7,368 bases of DNA from Mycoplasmatota bacterium. GTDB lineage: Bacteria > Bacillota_I > Bacilli_A > RF39 > UBA660. The notes below the pieces were generated by a model that had not been told where the DNA came from, ran no database searches, and saw nothing but the letters and a program-made list of their open reading frames with translations. The DNA lies in contig JAAZHK010000026.1 of the NCBI GenBank assembly GCA_012510745.1, positions 1 through 7,368 on the forward strand. The letters are read 5' to 3'. This document shows positions 6,237-7,368 of the stretch, one piece after another (position 1 is the stretch's first letter; every line of letters begins with the position of its first letter). The position numbers and the translations under genes are program-made.

Positions 6237-6268
6237 ATATTCTGTGTAAGAATATCTATTTTATTATT
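6224..6268. terminator. Perfect 20-bp hairpin, bidirectional terminator
   Basis: Bases 6224-6243 are exactly complementary to 6249-6268, with a five-base loop (GTGTA). It lies at the convergence of the kinase-like operon (plus) and the tRNA genes (minus). On the minus strand the stem is followed by TTTTTTC, a good termination tract. On the plus strand the right arm itself ends in TATTTTATTATT. It should terminate both units. Confidence 0.8.
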
Positions 6269-6285
6269 AAAAAAAGATTTAATTT

Positions 6286-6359
6286 TGGAGCAGATGAGGG
6301 GAATTGAACCCCCACATTAACCTTGGCAAGGTCATATTCTACCATTAAATCACATCTGC
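6286..6359 (-). tRNA. tRNA-Gly (anticodon GCC)
   Basis: A 74-base gene including an encoded CCA (6288-6286). The acceptor stem GCAGATG/CATCTGC pairs fully over 7 bp (6359-6353 with 6296-6290). The anticodon stem TGACC/GGTTA encloses the loop TTGCCAA, anticodon GCC at 6327-6325. The T arm reads GGGGTTCAATTCCCC. The discriminator base is T, normal for bacterial tRNA-Gly. It follows tRNA-Met after five bases, so both are processed from one transcript ending at the 20-bp hairpin. Confidence 0.96.
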
Positions 6360-6364
6360 ACATT

Positions 6365-6441
6365 TGGTAGCGACGGAGGGATTTGAACCCCCGACTTTTC
6401 GGGTATGAACCGAACGCTCTAGCCAACTGAGCTACATCGCC
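6365..6441 (-). tRNA. tRNA-Met, elongator (anticodon CAT)
   Basis: A 77-base gene with encoded CCA (6367-6365). The anticodon stem TTCGG/CCGAA encloses the loop TTCATAC, with CAT at 6407-6405. The D stem GCTC/GAGC and the T arm GGGGG-TTCAAAT-CCCTC are intact. A CAT anticodon can belong to elongator Met, initiator Met or lysidine-modified Ile. The body closely resembles the B. subtilis elongator tRNA-Met as I remember it, including GGCG at the 5' end, the G1-T72 pair and the discriminator A. It lacks the three G-C pairs in the anticodon stem that mark initiators. Elongator Met is therefore the best call. Confidence 0.93.
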
Positions 6442-6443
6442 AT

Positions 6444-6482
6444 TTAAAGTAAGCAAAAATATTATAACAAAACTTACTTTAA
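6444..6482. repeat. 10-bp perfect inverted repeat around the tRNA promoter -10
   Basis: TTAAAGTAAG (6444-6453) and CTTACTTTAA (6473-6482) are exact reverse complements, 19 bases apart. They bracket the -10 hexamer and the transcript start of the tRNA unit. No T tract follows in either direction as a terminator would need. It could be an operator or chance in AT-rich DNA. Confidence 0.45.
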
Positions 6483-6489
6483 TTGTCTA
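6461..6489 (-). promoter_or_regulatory. Promoter of the tRNA-Met/tRNA-Gly unit
   Basis: On the minus strand TAGACA (6489-6484) is separated by exactly 17 bases from TATAAT (6466-6461). TG stands at the extended -10 position (TGTTATAAT). Only one base deviates from the -35 consensus. Transcription would start near 6454, about 13 bases before the mature tRNA-Met. The -35 begins two bases after the truB stop codon. Confidence 0.75.
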
Positions 6490-6491
6490 GT

Positions 6492-7349
6492 CTAAGTAAA
6501 AACTTTTACTGGTTTTATTTTATCATTATCTTTTTGATAAATAGCTAGCACTTTATCCTCTTTATTTATCAAAACAACTATTTCTTCTGTAATTTGATAA
6601 TCTAATTTATTACCATTTAATATTTTAATTTCTTCTAAATTGCTTACTTCAATAAATTTATAGTTTATAAGCGCATCTTTTAAAGAAATTAGATTACTTA
6701 CATTAATTTCGTTTACTCCTTTAGAGTCTTCTATTTTAAATATTCCTTGTTTTAATCTTCTTAAATTATTCATGGTTGCTAAAGTATTTAATTTTAAACC
6801 AATGTCTCTAATTAAACTTCTAATATATGTTCCTTTACTTGCTAAACACTTAAAACTGAATGTATAATAACCGTTTTCTTTTGTTAAAGATTTAGTAAGT
6901 TCAATATTCTTTATTTCTATTTCTTTGGAAGGTAATGCTACATCTTCATTGTTTCTAGCATACTCATATAGTTTTTTACCTTTAACTTTAACTGCTGAAT
7001 ATTTGGGTACTTCTTGATTTGATTTACCTAAAAAACTTTTTAATGTCTTTTTTATATCTTCGTTAGTTATATTATTTACCATATTCTCTTTTATTATATT
7101 ACCAGTTATATCTAATGAATCAGTTTCAATACCTAGTATTACTTCTGCTTCATATTCTTTAAAATCATTAGTTAAATACTCTAATATTTTAGTTCCCTTA
7201 TTAATCCCTATTACTAACATACCAGTTGCTAAAGGATCTAGGGTACCTGCATGTCCAACTTTTTTAGTTTTAAATTTCTTGGAAATAATGTTAACAACAT
7301 CACGGCTTGTATAATCTTTTTCTTTATCGATTAAAAATATTCCATCCAT
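6492..7349 (-). CDS. truB: tRNA pseudouridine-55 synthase TruB
   Basis: A 285-residue TruB, which makes pseudouridine 55 in the T loop of tRNAs. The catalytic motif GHAGTLDPLATGML holds the nucleophile Asp38 (residues 32-44). Further conserved blocks are VPKYSAVKVKGKKLYEYAR and the RNA-binding KGTYIRSLIRDIGLKL. The length is usual for Gram-positive TruB, with a short C-terminal PUA-like region ending IKPVKVF. The start is set at the ATG at 7349-7347, giving MDGIFLIDK. A GTG three codons upstream (7358-7356) is part of the ribosome binding site AGGTGAT and is rejected. Its stop lies just before the promoter of two tRNA genes, so read-through from truB could also add to tRNA transcription. RbfA and RibF, frequent neighbours, are not in the window. 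Confidence 0.97.
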   Translation of the reverse strand: MDGIFLIDKEKDYTSRDVVNIISKKFKTKKVGHAGTLDPLATGMLVIGINKGTKILEYLTNDFKEYEAEVILGIETDSLDITGNIIKENMVNNITNEDIKKTLKSFLGKSNQEVPKYSAVKVKGKKLYEYARNNEDVALPSKEIEIKNIELTKSLTKENGYYTFSFKCLASKGTYIRSLIRDIGLKLNTLATMNNLRRLKQGIFKIEDSKGVNEINVSNLISLKDALINYKFIEVSNLEEIKILNGNKLDYQITEEIVVLINKEDKVLAIYQKDNDKIKPVKVFT

Positions 7350-7353
7350 ATTT

Positions 7354-7360
7354 ATCACCT
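7354..7360 (-). promoter_or_regulatory. Ribosome binding site that decides the truB start
   Basis: Minus-strand AGGTGAT, four bases before the ATG at 7349. It contains the GTG at 7358-7356, which is therefore not the start codon. Confidence 0.7.
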
Positions 7361-7368
7361 GAAAAAGT

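Noticed and set aside
6365..6441. Reading the CAT-anticodon tRNA as initiator Met or Ile2
   Set aside because: It lacks the initiator's run of G-C pairs in the anticodon stem, and its body matches elongator tRNA-Met of Bacilli.
6256..6456. A 66-codon minus-strand open frame across the two tRNA genes
   Set aside because: It lies almost wholly inside tRNA-Gly and tRNA-Met; its translation is the well-known false protein produced by reading tRNA genes.
1..7368. CRISPR array, insertion sequence, riboswitch or attachment site
   Set aside because: I saw no regularly spaced direct repeats, transposase or integrase frames, or recognisable riboswitch core; intergenic gaps are all under about 110 bases.

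Overview
The window is very AT-rich DNA from a low-GC Gram-positive-type bacterium. The gene content (RNase J, RNase III, YidD, TruB, CCA-encoding tRNA genes, Shine-Dalgarno sites of the AAGGAGGTGAT type) points to Bacillota/Bacilli, probably one of the uncultured, reduced-genome, Mollicutes-like gut lineages. That placement is an inference. All tryptophans I checked are TGG and no gene is interrupted by TGA, so the standard bacterial code fits. The eight complete genes end in TAA (5) or TAG (3), never TGA.

Layout, left to right. (1) Positions 1-157, minus strand: the N-terminus of an RluA-type pseudouridine synthase that runs off the window, divergent from (2) a stand-alone NodB-type polysaccharide deacetylase at 266-901. 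(3) A symmetric hairpin at 900-929 ends both that gene and the converging two-ribonuclease operon rnc-rnjB (3264 to 928, minus). The RNase J copy has lost several metal ligands and looks like the RNase J2 type. (4) Divergent from rnc, yidD and a metal-binding-protein-like lipoprotein overlap by one base (3362-4455, plus). (5) A self-contained plus-strand unit with a good sigma-A promoter holds a HipA-like kinase-fold protein (4550-5578) and a basic helical protein of unknown family (5598-6236). It ends in a perfect 20-bp hairpin. (6) On the minus strand, converging on that hairpin, lie tRNA-Gly(GCC) and tRNA-Met(CAT) with their own promoter. Upstream of them is truB (7349 to 6492).

Most of the window is RNA metabolism: two ribonucleases, two pseudouridine synthases and two tRNAs. 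The less ordinary parts are the kinase-like/unknown gene pair, the lipoprotein whose expected metal ligands look mostly replaced, and the active-site-degenerate RNase J. Three start codons are moved here to positions better supported by the ribosome binding sites: yidD, the unknown gene after the kinase, and truB.
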